44,244 nucleotides of DNA from Anaerolineaceae bacterium (GCA_002699125.1 PABI01000021.1:1-44244), one strand, 5' to 3'. Positions 7,674 to 15,822 are shown, counted from the stretch's first letter. The notes: generated by a model from the letters alone, not told the origin. Translations and numbers: made by a program.

Positions 7674-9014
7674 CTAAAATGGCCAGACCAGCGCCATGTT
7701 TGCCCCACGGAAGAAGATGCCGATGAATGTGAGGACAATAAAGCTGGTCATGATAAAGACAAACAGGCCAACAAGGGATTCGCTATGGTTGAGCTTGCCG
7801 GCGGCGCGGAAATAAACGTAAATAAGGGCAAACGTGGCCAATGTCGCCAGCAGCGGAATCAATCCGGAGGTGATGAGCGTGGGCCAGGCGGGCAGCAGGC
7901 CGGGCAGGTCCAGCCAATACTCGTCCAGAATGACAGCCAGAGGCACCAGCAGCAGGCTGAGCAGCACGCCAAACACGGCGGCAAAACGTCCTTTGTGCGA
8001 ACGAAAATAGTGGCCGATGTTGTCTTCTTGCGGATCTAGCCGGGGCAGCAGGGCGATGCCGCCTAAAAGCGTCAGCGGCAGCAGCATGGCCGCCAGGGGA
8101 TGCATATGCAGCAGCAGCTCTTGCAGCCCCATGAAGTACCAGGCGGCCTTGGCCGGGTTGGGCGGATGCGCCGGATTGGCCAGCGCTTCCAGCGGGGCAG
8201 GCACAAAAATCGACCACATGAGAATAACCAGCATGAGAACGGCCGTAACCGCCAGCTCAATCTGCACCAGGTGAGGAATTGTGGTGACTTTTTCTACGCG
8301 CTCCCGCTCACCCGGCTCTGGCTGGGAGATGCCGCCATCTTTGCGCACCCGCCAGAAATGGTAAGACATGGCCAAAATCATGATGGCCGGCAGCACGGCT
8401 ACATGAATGGCGTAAAAATTACGCAGCGTTGTTTGTCCTACCTCTGGTCCGCCGAGCAGGAAGTTGGAAACGGCCGTGCCCACCAGCGGCACATAGCTCA
8501 GCAAACTCGTGCCCACGGTGACGGCCCAATAAGCCAGCTGATCCCAGGGCAGCAAATACCCCGTAAAATTAAACGCCAGCACCAGCACCAACAAAAAAAG
8601 GCCAAGCAGCCAGTTGAGCGCCCGACCTTTTTTAAATCCGCCGGTAAGAAAAACGCGAATCATATGCAAAAATGCCGTCACTACCAGCAAATTGGCCGAC
8701 CAATGGTGAATGGCCCGAACCAGCGCGCCAAAAGCGACCTGTGTTTCCAGATATTGAATCGAGGTGTACGCATTTTCTACGCTGGCATCGTAGCGAAACA
8801 TGAGCAAAACCCCGGTAAGAATAAGGAACAGCACCAAAACAGATGAAATGCCACCTAAGCCCCAGGTGTAGCTGAAGCGCAAAGCGGGTTTGGCCACTTT
8901 GGTGGGATGAATGTGCAAAATCAAATTGTTGGCTACCGTTCGCATCCGGTTACGGTCATCGCCGGGGACAGTATAAAGAATTCGCTTTTTCCAGATTAGT
9001 TTAGATTCATTCAT
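7674..9014 (-). CDS. Cytochrome b of a bc-type quinol oxidoreductase
   Basis: The 446-residue integral membrane protein has the full b plus subunit-IV length and about eight membrane helices. The four heme ligands are visible: His103 and His117 in helix B (IHHWSANLLVV, AFLHMIRVF), and His204 and His219 in helix D. The 15-residue spacing of the second pair is b6-like. PWDQLAYWA follows the first pair. The Qo-site PEWY motif is replaced by Ala-Ala-Trp-Tyr at 290-293 (KAAWYFMGLQELL), so the Glu of PEWY is missing, a variation known in menaquinol-type complexes. Start ATG 9014 has AGAGGT upstream. It is first in the operon with Rieske and triheme cytochrome c and lies divergent to the MFS gene. 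Confidence 0.93.
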   Translation of the reverse strand: MNESKLIWKKRILYTVPGDDRNRMRTVANNLILHIHPTKVAKPALRFSYTWGLGGISSVLVLFLILTGVLLMFRYDASVENAYTSIQYLETQVAFGALVRAIHHWSANLLVVTAFLHMIRVFLTGGFKKGRALNWLLGLFLLVLVLAFNFTGYLLPWDQLAYWAVTVGTSLLSYVPLVGTAVSNFLLGGPEVGQTTLRNFYAIHVAVLPAIMILAMSYHFWRVRKDGGISQPEPGERERVEKVTTIPHLVQIELAVTAVLMLVILMWSIFVPAPLEALANPAHPPNPAKAAWYFMGLQELLLHMHPLAAMLLPLTLLGGIALLPRLDPQEDNIGHYFRSHKGRFAAVFGVLLSLLLVPLAVILDEYWLDLPGLLPAWPTLITSGLIPLLATLATFALIYVYFRAAGKLNHSESLVGLFVFIMTSFIVLTFIGIFFRGANMALVWPF

Positions 9015-9175
9015 GGTTACCTCTGCACCTGTTGGCGTTTTTTTGAGCTTGCCTTAATTCAAAATCCTTTTGCTTTTTCAAAAGGCGCATGGTTGTCAGT
9101 ATAAAAACTGTTGTTCATTCAATGTGTGCAAACTGTGAAGACAATATGAAGGGAGCACCATCACCATGGACACGC

Positions 9176-9181
9176 TATAAT
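9176..9181 (+). promoter_or_regulatory. Possible -10 box for the MFS gene
   Basis: A perfect TATAAT lies 58 bp before the chosen MFS start in the 225-bp divergent region 9015-9239. No good -35 box stands 16-18 bases upstream, so this is weak evidence on its own. I saw nothing else supportable in that region apart from the ribosome-binding sites. Confidence 0.3.
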
Positions 9182-9239
9182 CCCAACTATCTCAAGCCAA
9201 TAATTTTGCTGCATCTTATTGCAGAGATGGAGAAGATCC

Positions 9240-10664
9240 TTGACACACTCCCCCAATTATTCTCGCAAATGGCTCGTGCTGGCCGCCGTTGGCATGGGCA
9301 TTTTTTTGGTGACTATCGATGGCACGATCGTCAATGTTGCGCTGCCTACCCTTGTCCGCGAATTAAATACTGATTTTGCCACCGTGCAGTGGGTGGTTCT
9401 GGCTTATTTGCTCACCCTATCTACCCTGCTGCTAAGCATGGGACGCCTAGGCGATATGGTCGGCAAAAAGCCGGTCTACATGGCAGGATTTGTCCTGTTT
9501 ACGCTCAGTTCGCTTTTGTGTGGCCTTGCGCCCACTGTCTACTGGCTGATTGGTTTTCGCGTGCTGCAAGCCATCGGCGCTGCGATGACACAGGCGTTGG
9601 GCACGGCCATCATCACCGAGGCTTTCCCCGATTCAGAACGCGGTAAGGCGCTGGGCACGGCGGGCACGCTGGTCTCTATCGGGGTGGTCTTGGGGCCAAC
9701 GCTGGGCGGTTTGCTCATAGAGTCGTTTTCCTGGCACTGGATTTTTCTGGTGAATCTGCCCGTGGGCATTATTGGCGTGGTGATGGTTATGCGTTATGTG
9801 CCCAACCTGCAACCGGAGGGCGAGCAAAGTTTTGATTATGCGGGCGCGGCCGTTCTCTTTGTGGGTCTCCTGACGCTACTGTTGGGATTAACGCTGGGCC
9901 AGCAGTGGGGCTTTACCGATCGGCGCGTCTGGCTCATGCTGGCCGGGGCGCTGCTGCTGATCGGGCTTTTTATTGGCATCGAGGCGCGGGTAGCGCAGCC
10001 AATGATCGACCTGCGGCTTTTTCGTAACCAGCTCTTCTCTATTAACTTAATTACCGGACTGGCAGTCTTCATTGCCGTGGCTGGCGTTTTTATCCTGCTG
10101 CCATTTTACCTGGAAGGCGTATTGGGGTACGGGCCGCGAGCCGTGGGATTGCTGGTTGCGGCCGTGCCTATTTTGCTTGGCGTCACGGCACCTCTTGCCG
10201 GGTCGCTATCTGATCGGTACGGTACGCGACTGATTGCCTCCATTGGCCTGGCCATCCTCGTCGGCGGCTATGCAGCAATGAGCCGCTTCACCGCAGACAC
10301 AAATCTGACTTATTACCTGATTGCCGTGCTGCCGTTTGGTGCCGGCATGGGCATCTTTCAATCACCCAATAACAGCGCCGTGATGGGTGCTGTATCGCGT
10401 AACAAGCTGGGCATTGCCTCTGGTTTGCTGGCCATCACGCGCACGTTGGGTCAGACCACTGGCATCGCCGTGCTGGGCGCATTTTGGGCAGCGCGGGTAA
10501 TGGTTTATGCTGGTGAGGTGGTGGCTGGTGGCGCAACGGCCGCTTCCGTTGAAGCACAGGTAGCCGGGCTGCAAGACACGTTTACCGTCATCGCCGCCTT
10601 TATCGGGCTGACCTTTCTGCTCAGCCTGTATGCGCTGTGGCAGGAACGCAGGAGCAAAAAATAG
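9240..10664 (+). CDS. MFS drug efflux transporter, DHA2 (14-TM) family
   Basis: This 474-residue proton-coupled exporter has about 14 hydrophobic helices. Diagnostic motifs are the DHA2 helix-1 motif FLVTIDGTIVNVALP, motif A as MGRLGDMVGKKPVY in loop 2-3, RVLQAIGAA in helix 4 and motif C in helix 5 (VVLGPTLGGLL). A second motif-A-like loop, GSLSDRYGTR, follows helix 8. These fit QacA/EmrB relatives; the substrate cannot be deduced. The start is TTG 9240, with GGAGA about 7 bases upstream; the in-frame TTG at 9219 lacks a site. Unlike most neighbours, the gene contains no copy of the ACGGCCGT octamer (nearest is one mismatch at about 10536), which could mean recent acquisition or simply chance. 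Confidence 0.9.
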   Translation: MTHSPNYSRKWLVLAAVGMGIFLVTIDGTIVNVALPTLVRELNTDFATVQWVVLAYLLTLSTLLLSMGRLGDMVGKKPVYMAGFVLFTLSSLLCGLAPTVYWLIGFRVLQAIGAAMTQALGTAIITEAFPDSERGKALGTAGTLVSIGVVLGPTLGGLLIESFSWHWIFLVNLPVGIIGVVMVMRYVPNLQPEGEQSFDYAGAAVLFVGLLTLLLGLTLGQQWGFTDRRVWLMLAGALLLIGLFIGIEARVAQPMIDLRLFRNQLFSINLITGLAVFIAVAGVFILLPFYLEGVLGYGPRAVGLLVAAVPILLGVTAPLAGSLSDRYGTRLIASIGLAILVGGYAAMSRFTADTNLTYYLIAVLPFGAGMGIFQSPNNSAVMGAVSRNKLGIASGLLAITRTLGQTTGIAVLGAFWAARVMVYAGEVVAGGATAASVEAQVAGLQDTFTVIAAFIGLTFLLSLYALWQERRSKK

Positions 10665-10813
10665 AGTTGGGATTGTGAGTAATTGCCTCGAACATTGTAA
10701 ATCGTTGGACTTAATCAGAAACCAAGCTATGCTGACATACTATTATTTATACCCACGTTGGTAAAGTCATGCTTTGTTGTGCCCCCAATTTGGAAAGTTC
10801 TGGAGAAAATTAA

Positions 10814-11140
10814 TTGTCGAAGAAACTGTATGTTGGAAATTTGTCGTTTGAGGCCACAGAAGAACAAGTTCGTGATCTCTTTGCACCTTATGGCACAGTA
10901 GAATCAATCAATATGATTACTGATCGTTCAAGCGGTCAGTTTCGTGGGTTTTGTTTCGTAGAAATGGAAACAAGCGCTGCTAATGCAGCAATTTCCGCCC
11001 TGGACAGCCACGAATTAGATGGGCGCACGCTCAAAGTTAATGAAGCCAAACCCCGTGAAGATCGCAGCGGCGGTCAGCGTAATGGCGGAGGTTCTCGCGG
11101 AAGAGATAGCAATCGTGGCGGTTACGGCCGTTCCCGTTAA
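10814..11140 (+). CDS. Single-RRM glycine-rich RNA-binding protein
   Basis: This is a 108-residue bacterial RRM protein. RNP2 is LYVGNL at 5-10 and RNP1 is RGFCFVEM at 44-51, with the aromatic residues needed for RNA stacking. Residues 80-108 are a disordered Gly/Arg/Ser tail (GGQRNGGGSRGRD, GGYGRSR). Such proteins in cyanobacteria and other phyla are often cold-induced and bind mRNA. Start TTG 10814 follows GGAG at 10802-10805. Upstream, TTGGAC and TATGCT separated by 17 bases (about 10705-10733) could be a weak promoter, leaving an 80-nt leader typical of cold-shock genes. The gene ends at a strong terminator made of two octamers. Confidence 0.9.
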   Translation: MSKKLYVGNLSFEATEEQVRDLFAPYGTVESINMITDRSSGQFRGFCFVEMETSAANAAISALDSHELDGRTLKVNEAKPREDRSGGQRNGGGSRGRDSNRGGYGRSR

Positions 11141-11185
11141 AACATCCCACGATGGAATGCGTTTATAACGCACAAATGAATGCTG

Positions 11186-11232
11186 AAACGGCCGTTTTGG
11201 AAACAGGTGTGTCCGAAACGGCCGTTTTTTTT
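11186..11232 (+). terminator. Intrinsic terminator built from two ACGGCCGT copies
   Basis: AAACGGCCGTTTTGGA (11186-11201) pairs with TCCGAAACGGCCGTTT (11212-11227), leaving one G-U pair and a 10-nt loop, and is followed by a run of Ts to 11232. Each arm carries one copy of the genome-wide octamer. It sits 46 bp after the RRM gene and should end that transcript. Confidence 0.8.
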
Positions 11233-11278
11233 AGAACAACAGCTAACCATCTGGCATGTGAAAAGCAAGGCGGATTTA

Positions 11279-11524
11279 ATGGTCTTAAAATTTGAAGATT
11301 GGCTTTTAGACCAACAAAATCGCAAAGATTTAATTGGTGATCTGGCTCGTACCCTGGCCACGCGTGAGGCCAACCAATATCCTCCCAAACGTAAAGCAGA
11401 TGAACACAAAAGTTGGGCCGATATCATCATCCGGAGCGATAAACCAGCTCACATTGCTATTTTTAACGACGCCTGGCAAGAATTCCTCGCTGCCAAACAA
11501 GCCTCCGATGGCTCCTCAACTTAA
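11279..11524 (+). CDS. YozE-like (SAM-like fold) small protein
   Basis: This is an 81-residue protein from ATG 11279. Its N-terminal FEDWLLDQQNRKDLIGDLAR strongly resembles the conserved start of the YozE/SAM-like family (a short helical fold, usually about 70 aa, function unknown). The middle is charged (PPKRKADEHKSWADI) and the end helical. The open frame reaches back to 11180, but that part overlaps the terminator of the preceding gene, so the later ATG is preferred. The Shine-Dalgarno site is weak (AAGG about 11 bases upstream). Family call is moderate; function unknown. Confidence 0.65.
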   Translation: MVLKFEDWLLDQQNRKDLIGDLARTLATREANQYPPKRKADEHKSWADIIIRSDKPAHIAIFNDAWQEFLAAKQASDGSST

Positions 11525-11600
11525 TAAAGCGTTAAACAGGTCCTTACAGCGGGCCTAATTTGCACTTGGACAAAGTTGGACCACGAGGTCAGGAGACAAA

Positions 11601-11732
11601 ATGAAAGAAGATAAAAAAACTCCACCGAAAAACCCCAAACATCGCCCCACATATAAAACAAAAGAAGATTTCATGCGCTGGTGGCGAGAGCAAGATGCGC
11701 TTAAAAAAAAGGCGAAGAACAACAATGAATAA
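11601..11732 (+). CDS. Small basic protein (43 aa)
   Basis: ATG 11601 is preceded by a textbook AGGAG at 11591-11595 and opens a 43-codon frame ending TAA 11730-11732. The product is highly charged, rich in Lys, with a central TYKTKEDFMRWWREQDALKK segment predicted to be an amphipathic helix. I recognise no family. The strong ribosome-binding site and protein-like composition make it a credible gene, but it is too short for certainty. Confidence 0.5.
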   Translation: MKEDKKTPPKNPKHRPTYKTKEDFMRWWREQDALKKKAKNNNE

Positions 11733-11844
11733 ACGCCTATGATGTGTTCACCAAGAACACTAATCAAAGGTGGCGTGTTTGTAGTGATAAAGGTAAGATC
11801 AAAGCCAATGTAGTTGAAATTGAAAAAAAGGAAGTAGTAAACTC

Positions 11845-12045
11845 ATGGCAAAAGATCGTGCCAGTCGTCGGGCTCGTTTGCGGCAGCAAATAGCCGACGA
11901 CGCAAAAGCAAAAGAAAGTAAGCGAGATGGAAACAGCGCCTTCGCTCAGGAGTACGCCTACGTCCTCAAAGATTTACGTCGTGTATTTATCCTGGCTGGC
12001 GTCATGTTTATCCTTTTAATATTTCTCAATATTGTTTTGCAGTAA
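11845..12045 (+). CDS. Small single-pass membrane protein (66 aa)
   Basis: ATG 11845 follows AAAGGAAG about 10 bases upstream. The product starts with a very basic/acidic helix (MAKDRASRRARLRQQIADDA), continues with a short linker, and ends in one hydrophobic helix (residues about 46-65) directly at the C-terminus, giving a tail-anchored topology with a cytoplasmic charged N-terminus. Family not recognised. It precedes the first large membrane glycosyltransferase on the same strand by 79 bp. Confidence 0.65.
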   Translation: MAKDRASRRARLRQQIADDAKAKESKRDGNSAFAQEYAYVLKDLRRVFILAGVMFILLIFLNIVLQ

Positions 12046-12064
12046 AAATGCAGCTTGGTTTCTT

Positions 12065-12113
12065 GTAATCGGCAAAAAGTTTTGCAGAAAACTCAGGTGA
12101 TTGAGCCGATTAC
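12065..12113. repeat. GTAATCGGC/GCCGATTAC hairpin before the glycosyltransferase
   Basis: The 9-bp arms GTAATCGGC (12065-12073) and GCCGATTAC (12105-12113) enclose an inner AGTTTT/AAAACT stem. The element ends just before the ATG of the next gene, so in mRNA it could influence its translation. It shares its core with repeats near 1050, 2440, 35975 and 42152. Confidence 0.5.
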
Positions 12114-12124
12114 TTGAGTAGGTT

Positions 12125-14638
12125 ATGCTCTCGTCTAAGCAAGATAGACTCCACGTGCCGGCAAGATGGGCCGCTTTTTTAGACAATGTTGGGCCGATTT
12201 TGTTTTACGTGGTTTTAGTCGCACTCTTTACCTGGCCTCTGCTTACCCAATTAGGCACGCATATACCAGGCACAGAAAGTGACGCATTTGTCCATTTATG
12301 GGTCTTCAACTGGTTTGGGCAAGCTCTAGAAAATGGCATAAATCCCCTTTACACAGATCAACTGTTTTTTCCGGTCGGCGTTTCCCTACTTAATCACAAT
12401 GTTGCCTGGTTTAATATTGCTGCCTGGTTTTTGCTAAACCCTTTCGTTGGCCTGGCACCGGCATATACCCTTACGCTGCTTCTCTTTCTGGCTTTTAATG
12501 GGTATGCGCTTTATCTATTTGTCAAAGATATCACCGAATCGCGACGGGCTTCTTTACTGGCCGGCGTCATCGGGGCAACCTGGCCTTTTATCACAACTCA
12601 GCTTCATCATCCTAACCTCATTGTTATTGGTTTTATCCCCCTAACGATGCGCCATTTACGGCGCTTTATCCTGCACAAAAAAAGACGGGATTTAGTTTTT
12701 ACGGCCGTTTTCATCTGTCTCTTAGGCAGCGTTCGGGTGCAGCTGCTGTTGATCGGCCTGCTGCTCATTGGCCTCTATGCCCTGTACCTCCTGTGGCAAA
12801 CAAAACAGTTGACCAGTAAAAAGATATGGCAGCAGTTTGGTGTGGCGGCGGTTATTACGGCCGTTGGCCTCTCCCCCTTTGTCCTGTCTATCCTTTGGTA
12901 TCAACTCACCCGCGACAATCCCGGCGATTTATTTGCCCAGGACCTTTTTTTTGAATTTACCGATTTGGTCCATTTTCTCCAGCCCAGCCCGTTCCATCCA
13001 CTTTGGGGTGAGGCAATTATGCAGTTGGATTCGGTGCCGTTTCACGTACCGTTTTTGGGTTATACCGTTGTTGGTTTGGCACTGCTCGCCTTGTTTACCA
13101 AAAAACGATCCATTATCTTTTGGTGGGGATCGGCGCTTTTTTTCATGTTTTTGGCCTTGGGTCCCGTGCTGGAAGTTGGGGGAAATCGCCTGTTTACCAT
13201 GCCGCATATTTGGCTCTATGAGCAGATCATCATTCCCATTTTGCGCGCGCCCAATCGCTTTAATGTTTTGCTGCCAATTCCCTTTGCCGTTTTAGCGGCC
13301 CTGGGATATGGCTGGCTGGAAAGCCGATTGCAAAACCAATGGTACAGGCTCGGCATTTGGGTGCTGCTGATTGGTCTCATCTGGTTTGAATTTGCAATGG
13401 TCCCTTTTCCCGGGCTGCCGCTTTCCGTACCTGATTGGTACCAAACGGTGGCGCAGGATTCCGAAAGGTACGGTCTGGTAGAAGTACCCATGGATCTGCA
13501 ACATGAGGAAAAATACATGCTGTACCAAATCACCCATGGCAAAGCGATGGTTGAAGGGAATGTGGCGCGCCCGCCGCGTGAAGCTTATGCATTTATTAGG
13601 GAAACGCCGCTGCTGCACCATCTGGACCGGGTAAATCCCAATCTGCCCCCAAACGAGGATATGAACATTTCGGCGCAGTTAGAAATGCTAGCCACCGCGG
13701 ATATTCGCTACATTGTGCTGCATCGGCCGTTTTTAACAGAAGCCGAACTGGAAACGTGGCAGGCGTGGTTTTTGCTGCCGCCTTATTATGAAGATGCGCA
13801 GGTTGTTGTTTACCAAACCGACACAACGCATTTAGCAGAGACATTTGCCGACAAACCAGTGGTGAGTGAGCATCTTGTTTTAGCCGGAGCCAAAGCGGTA
13901 CCTGCCCAAACAACGCAGTTAGGCTGGGTACAGATTCAAACCTATTGGTTGGTTTCTGACGGGTTTACTGAACCAGAGAATGAAATTTGCCTTGCGCTGG
14001 TTGATGACAAAACAAACGTGCAGCAAACAAGCTGTGGGCATGAAGTGACGGATTCCCCAGAAAACGGCCGTTTTGCAGAAGGCTTGCTGCGGCGAACGTA
14101 TCAGTTGCAGATTGACTCAACCCTGGCCGATGGATCGTATCAGGTCGCAATTTATCAACCGGCAGCTGAGGCGCCTCCAGAACAAATGGTAACGGCCGTT
14201 CCCCTAACGATTGAGCCATTTCCCCGCACCTTTGATCCGCCCACGCCCACCACACCTGTAGATATTACCTTTGGCGACGAACTGGCCCTGGTTGGCTATG
14301 ATTTGGCACAGGCGCCGACTTCGCTTACTCTCACCCTTTATTGGCATGCCCGGCAAAAGCCTGCGCATTCATACAAAATATTTGTCCACGTCGTGGATGA
14401 AGCCACCGGCAGCGTCGTGGCCCAGCAAGATTATGTGCCACAGAATTGGCAATATCCAACCAATTTTTGGCTGGCCGATGAATACGTGACTGACCAGCTG
14501 ACGCTTGACTTAACGGCCGTACCCAGCGGAACTTTCCATCTACAGGTTGGAATTTATCAGCCAGAAACGGGCAATCGCCTGCTCACAAGCCCCACGTTTC
14601 CTGATAATTCGGCGCGGTTAACCACGCTAACGCACTGA
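12125..14638 (+). CDS. Large GT-C-type membrane glycosyltransferase-like protein with C-terminal beta domains
   Basis: This 837-residue protein has about 11 hydrophobic helices in residues 20-450. The first extracytoplasmic loop reads GTHIPGTESDAFVHLWVFNW, with the acidic pair expected of GT-C transferases that use polyprenyl-phosphate sugars. The rest of the membrane part resembles YfhO/PMT-like proteins of Chloroflexota. The soluble part ends in two beta-sandwich-like modules (about 590-690 and 715-830). The second carries the signature GDELALVGYDL, LTLTLYWHA, YKIFVHVVDEATG and FHLQVGIYQPETGNRLL, shared with the three glycosyltransferases downstream. Likely role: transfer of a lipid-linked sugar to a surface glycan or protein. 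Acceptor and donor are unknown. Start ATG 12125 has only a weak AGG. Confidence 0.75.
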   Translation: MLSSKQDRLHVPARWAAFLDNVGPILFYVVLVALFTWPLLTQLGTHIPGTESDAFVHLWVFNWFGQALENGINPLYTDQLFFPVGVSLLNHNVAWFNIAAWFLLNPFVGLAPAYTLTLLLFLAFNGYALYLFVKDITESRRASLLAGVIGATWPFITTQLHHPNLIVIGFIPLTMRHLRRFILHKKRRDLVFTAVFICLLGSVRVQLLLIGLLLIGLYALYLLWQTKQLTSKKIWQQFGVAAVITAVGLSPFVLSILWYQLTRDNPGDLFAQDLFFEFTDLVHFLQPSPFHPLWGEAIMQLDSVPFHVPFLGYTVVGLALLALFTKKRSIIFWWGSALFFMFLALGPVLEVGGNRLFTMPHIWLYEQIIIPILRAPNRFNVLLPIPFAVLAALGYGWLESRLQNQWYRLGIWVLLIGLIWFEFAMVPFPGLPLSVPDWYQTVAQDSERYGLVEVPMDLQHEEKYMLYQITHGKAMVEGNVARPPREAYAFIRETPLLHHLDRVNPNLPPNEDMNISAQLEMLATADIRYIVLHRPFLTEAELETWQAWFLLPPYYEDAQVVVYQTDTTHLAETFADKPVVSEHLVLAGAKAVPAQTTQLGWVQIQTYWLVSDGFTEPENEICLALVDDKTNVQQTSCGHEVTDSPENGRFAEGLLRRTYQLQIDSTLADGSYQVAIYQPAAEAPPEQMVTAVPLTIEPFPRTFDPPTPTTPVDITFGDELALVGYDLAQAPTSLTLTLYWHARQKPAHSYKIFVHVVDEATGSVVAQQDYVPQNWQYPTNFWLADEYVTDQLTLDLTAVPSGTFHLQVGIYQPETGNRLLTSPTFPDNSARLTTLTH

Positions 14639-14740
14639 AATTAGCCACCAGGCACGGTATGCTGAGCAAAGAAGGAGGGTGGAGAAACGGCCGTTTCCCC
14701 GCCTCTACGAGTCAATCAGGAGAAAATCAGCTTAAATTGT

Positions 14741-14769
14741 TTGACGCTACCAGACCGTTGTGATATGAT
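14741..14769 (+). promoter_or_regulatory. Promoter of the infC-rpmI-rplT operon
   Basis: TTGACG (14741-14746), a 17-base spacer and TATGAT (14764-14769) form a near-consensus sigma-70-type promoter in the gap after the glycosyltransferase gene. Transcription would begin near 14776 and give a leader of about 70 nt containing the hairpin at 14781-14798. Confidence 0.8.
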
Positions 14770-14780
14770 TTTTGTTGCGT

Positions 14781-14798
14781 TCCGGTCTTTTGACCGGA
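14781..14798 (+). promoter_or_regulatory. Leader hairpin at the 5' end of the infC mRNA
   Basis: TCCGGTC (14781-14787) pairs with GACCGGA (14792-14798) around a TTTT loop, immediately after the expected transcription start. The following bases are T-rich but interrupted. It could be part of an IF3/L20 autoregulatory leader, a protective 5' hairpin or a weak attenuator. Confidence 0.45.
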
Positions 14799-14846
14799 CT
14801 ATTTGTTTCTTTAATTGCACACTTTAATAACTGGAGAACATTAGCT

Positions 14847-15395
14847 ATTCGAAAACGGCGTAGTAGTAATCGTACAAGGGTCGATAAAGGCCCGGAATAT
14901 CGTATCAATCGGCGTATACGAGTTCGTGAAGTCAGATTGATTGACCATGAAGGCACGAATCATGGTGTTGTGCCTACCAATCAAGCTTTGCAAATGGCCG
15001 AAGAGGCCGAACTAGATCTGGTAGAAGTTGCACCAAACGCCAATCCGCCAGTTTGCCGCATTATGGATTACGGCAAGTTTGCCTACGAAAAGACAAAGCG
15101 GGAACGGGAAGCGCGCAAGCAGCAGAAGCAAATTGAAATCAAAACGCTTCGACTGACCCCCCGAACTTCCGACTTCCATCGCGACGTCTACGTTAATAAA
15201 GCCAAAAAATGGCTTGAAGAGGGCAAAAAGGTCAAATTCCAGGTCCGCTTTAAGGCGCGCGAAATCACTTATCCAGAAATTGGTCAACAGACCCTGGAAG
15301 AAATTGCTGAAGAATTGAGTGATTTGGCCGAAGTGGAACAGGCGCCCAAGCTGGAAGGTTGGTCGATGACACTCTTACTGAATCCAACAGATTAG
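14847..15395 (+). CDS. infC: Translation initiation factor IF-3 (probable AUU start)
   Basis: The 182-residue product binds the 30S subunit and checks start-codon fidelity. It has the N-terminal domain signature YRINRRIRVREVRLID, then VEVAPNANPPVCRIMDYGKF, a basic linker helix (KREREARKQQKQ), and a C-terminal domain with RLTPRTSDFHRDVYVNKA and KVKFQVRFKAREI. Length is normal for IF-3. No ATG, GTG or TTG fits the family start. GGAG at 14833-14836 is followed after 10 bases by an in-frame ATT at 14847, directly ahead of RKRRSSNRTRV. An AUU start is the known autoregulatory device of infC in Escherichia coli. Upstream in-frame TTG codons (such as 14772) lie at or before the leader hairpin and lack a ribosome site. 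First gene of infC-rpmI-rplT. Confidence 0.93.
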   Translation: MRKRRSSNRTRVDKGPEYRINRRIRVREVRLIDHEGTNHGVVPTNQALQMAEEAELDLVEVAPNANPPVCRIMDYGKFAYEKTKREREARKQQKQIEIKTLRLTPRTSDFHRDVYVNKAKKWLEEGKKVKFQVRFKAREITYPEIGQQTLEEIAEELSDLAEVEQAPKLEGWSMTLLLNPTD

Positions 15396-15468
15396 TTTTT
15401 GATGCTCTTAAGCTGATTTTGCTATCTGTTGTTTTTTCACAACATAACAAAATGTAGGTCAGAAAACT

Positions 15469-15488
15469 AAGCCCCTCTGGGGGCTTTT
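15469..15488 (+). terminator. Attenuator-like hairpin between infC and rpmI
   Basis: AAGCCCC (15469-15475) pairs with GGGGCTT (15480-15486) around a 4-nt loop, with TTTT ending at 15488. It lies 74 bp after infC and 63 bp before rpmI. The short T-run suggests a leaky terminator or processing site that could lower rpmI-rplT relative to infC. A further weak stem around CTGGAA/TTCCAG follows at about 15507-15530. Confidence 0.5.
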
Positions 15489-15550
15489 GTGTGAAAGTAG
15501 AATATTCTGGAAAACTCTATATTCCAGGCACTTTCACTTGAGAGGACAAA

Positions 15551-15799
15551 ATGGCTAAGGCAAAAAAGAAAAAATACAAATTGAAGACATACAAAGCGGC
15601 GGCCAAACGTTTTCGCATGACTGGCAGCGGCAAGATTGTACGCACCAAAGGCGGCAAGAGCCATTTGCGCCGGCGTAAATCTAAGCGGGCCAAGCGGTTG
15701 TTTAGCCGTATGCTGGTTGTTGAGAACTCTGGCGATATTAAACGTATCAAACGATTGGCCCCGTACTTAAAGAAGTACAAGGCAAATCCGCCAGCTTAA
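15551..15799 (+). CDS. rpmI: 50S ribosomal protein L35
   Basis: The 82-residue, strongly basic L35 is a small protein of the large ribosomal subunit. It shows the family core KLKTYKAAAKRFRMTGSGKI and HLRRRKSKRAKRLF. It is longer than the usual 64-66 residues owing to extra residues at both ends, ending LKKYKANPPA. ATG 15551 follows AGAGGA. It lies between infC and rplT in the conserved operon order. Confidence 0.94.
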   Translation: MAKAKKKKYKLKTYKAAAKRFRMTGSGKIVRTKGGKSHLRRRKSKRAKRLFSRMLVVENSGDIKRIKRLAPYLKKYKANPPA

Positions 15800-15822
15800 T
15801 TATTTTACTGAGATGATTCGCT

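Noticed and set aside
14678..14706. Terminator after the first glycosyltransferase (GGAGAAACGGCCGTTTCCCC)
   Set aside because: A stem can form around an octamer, but there is no loop or T-run, so it was not called as a terminator.
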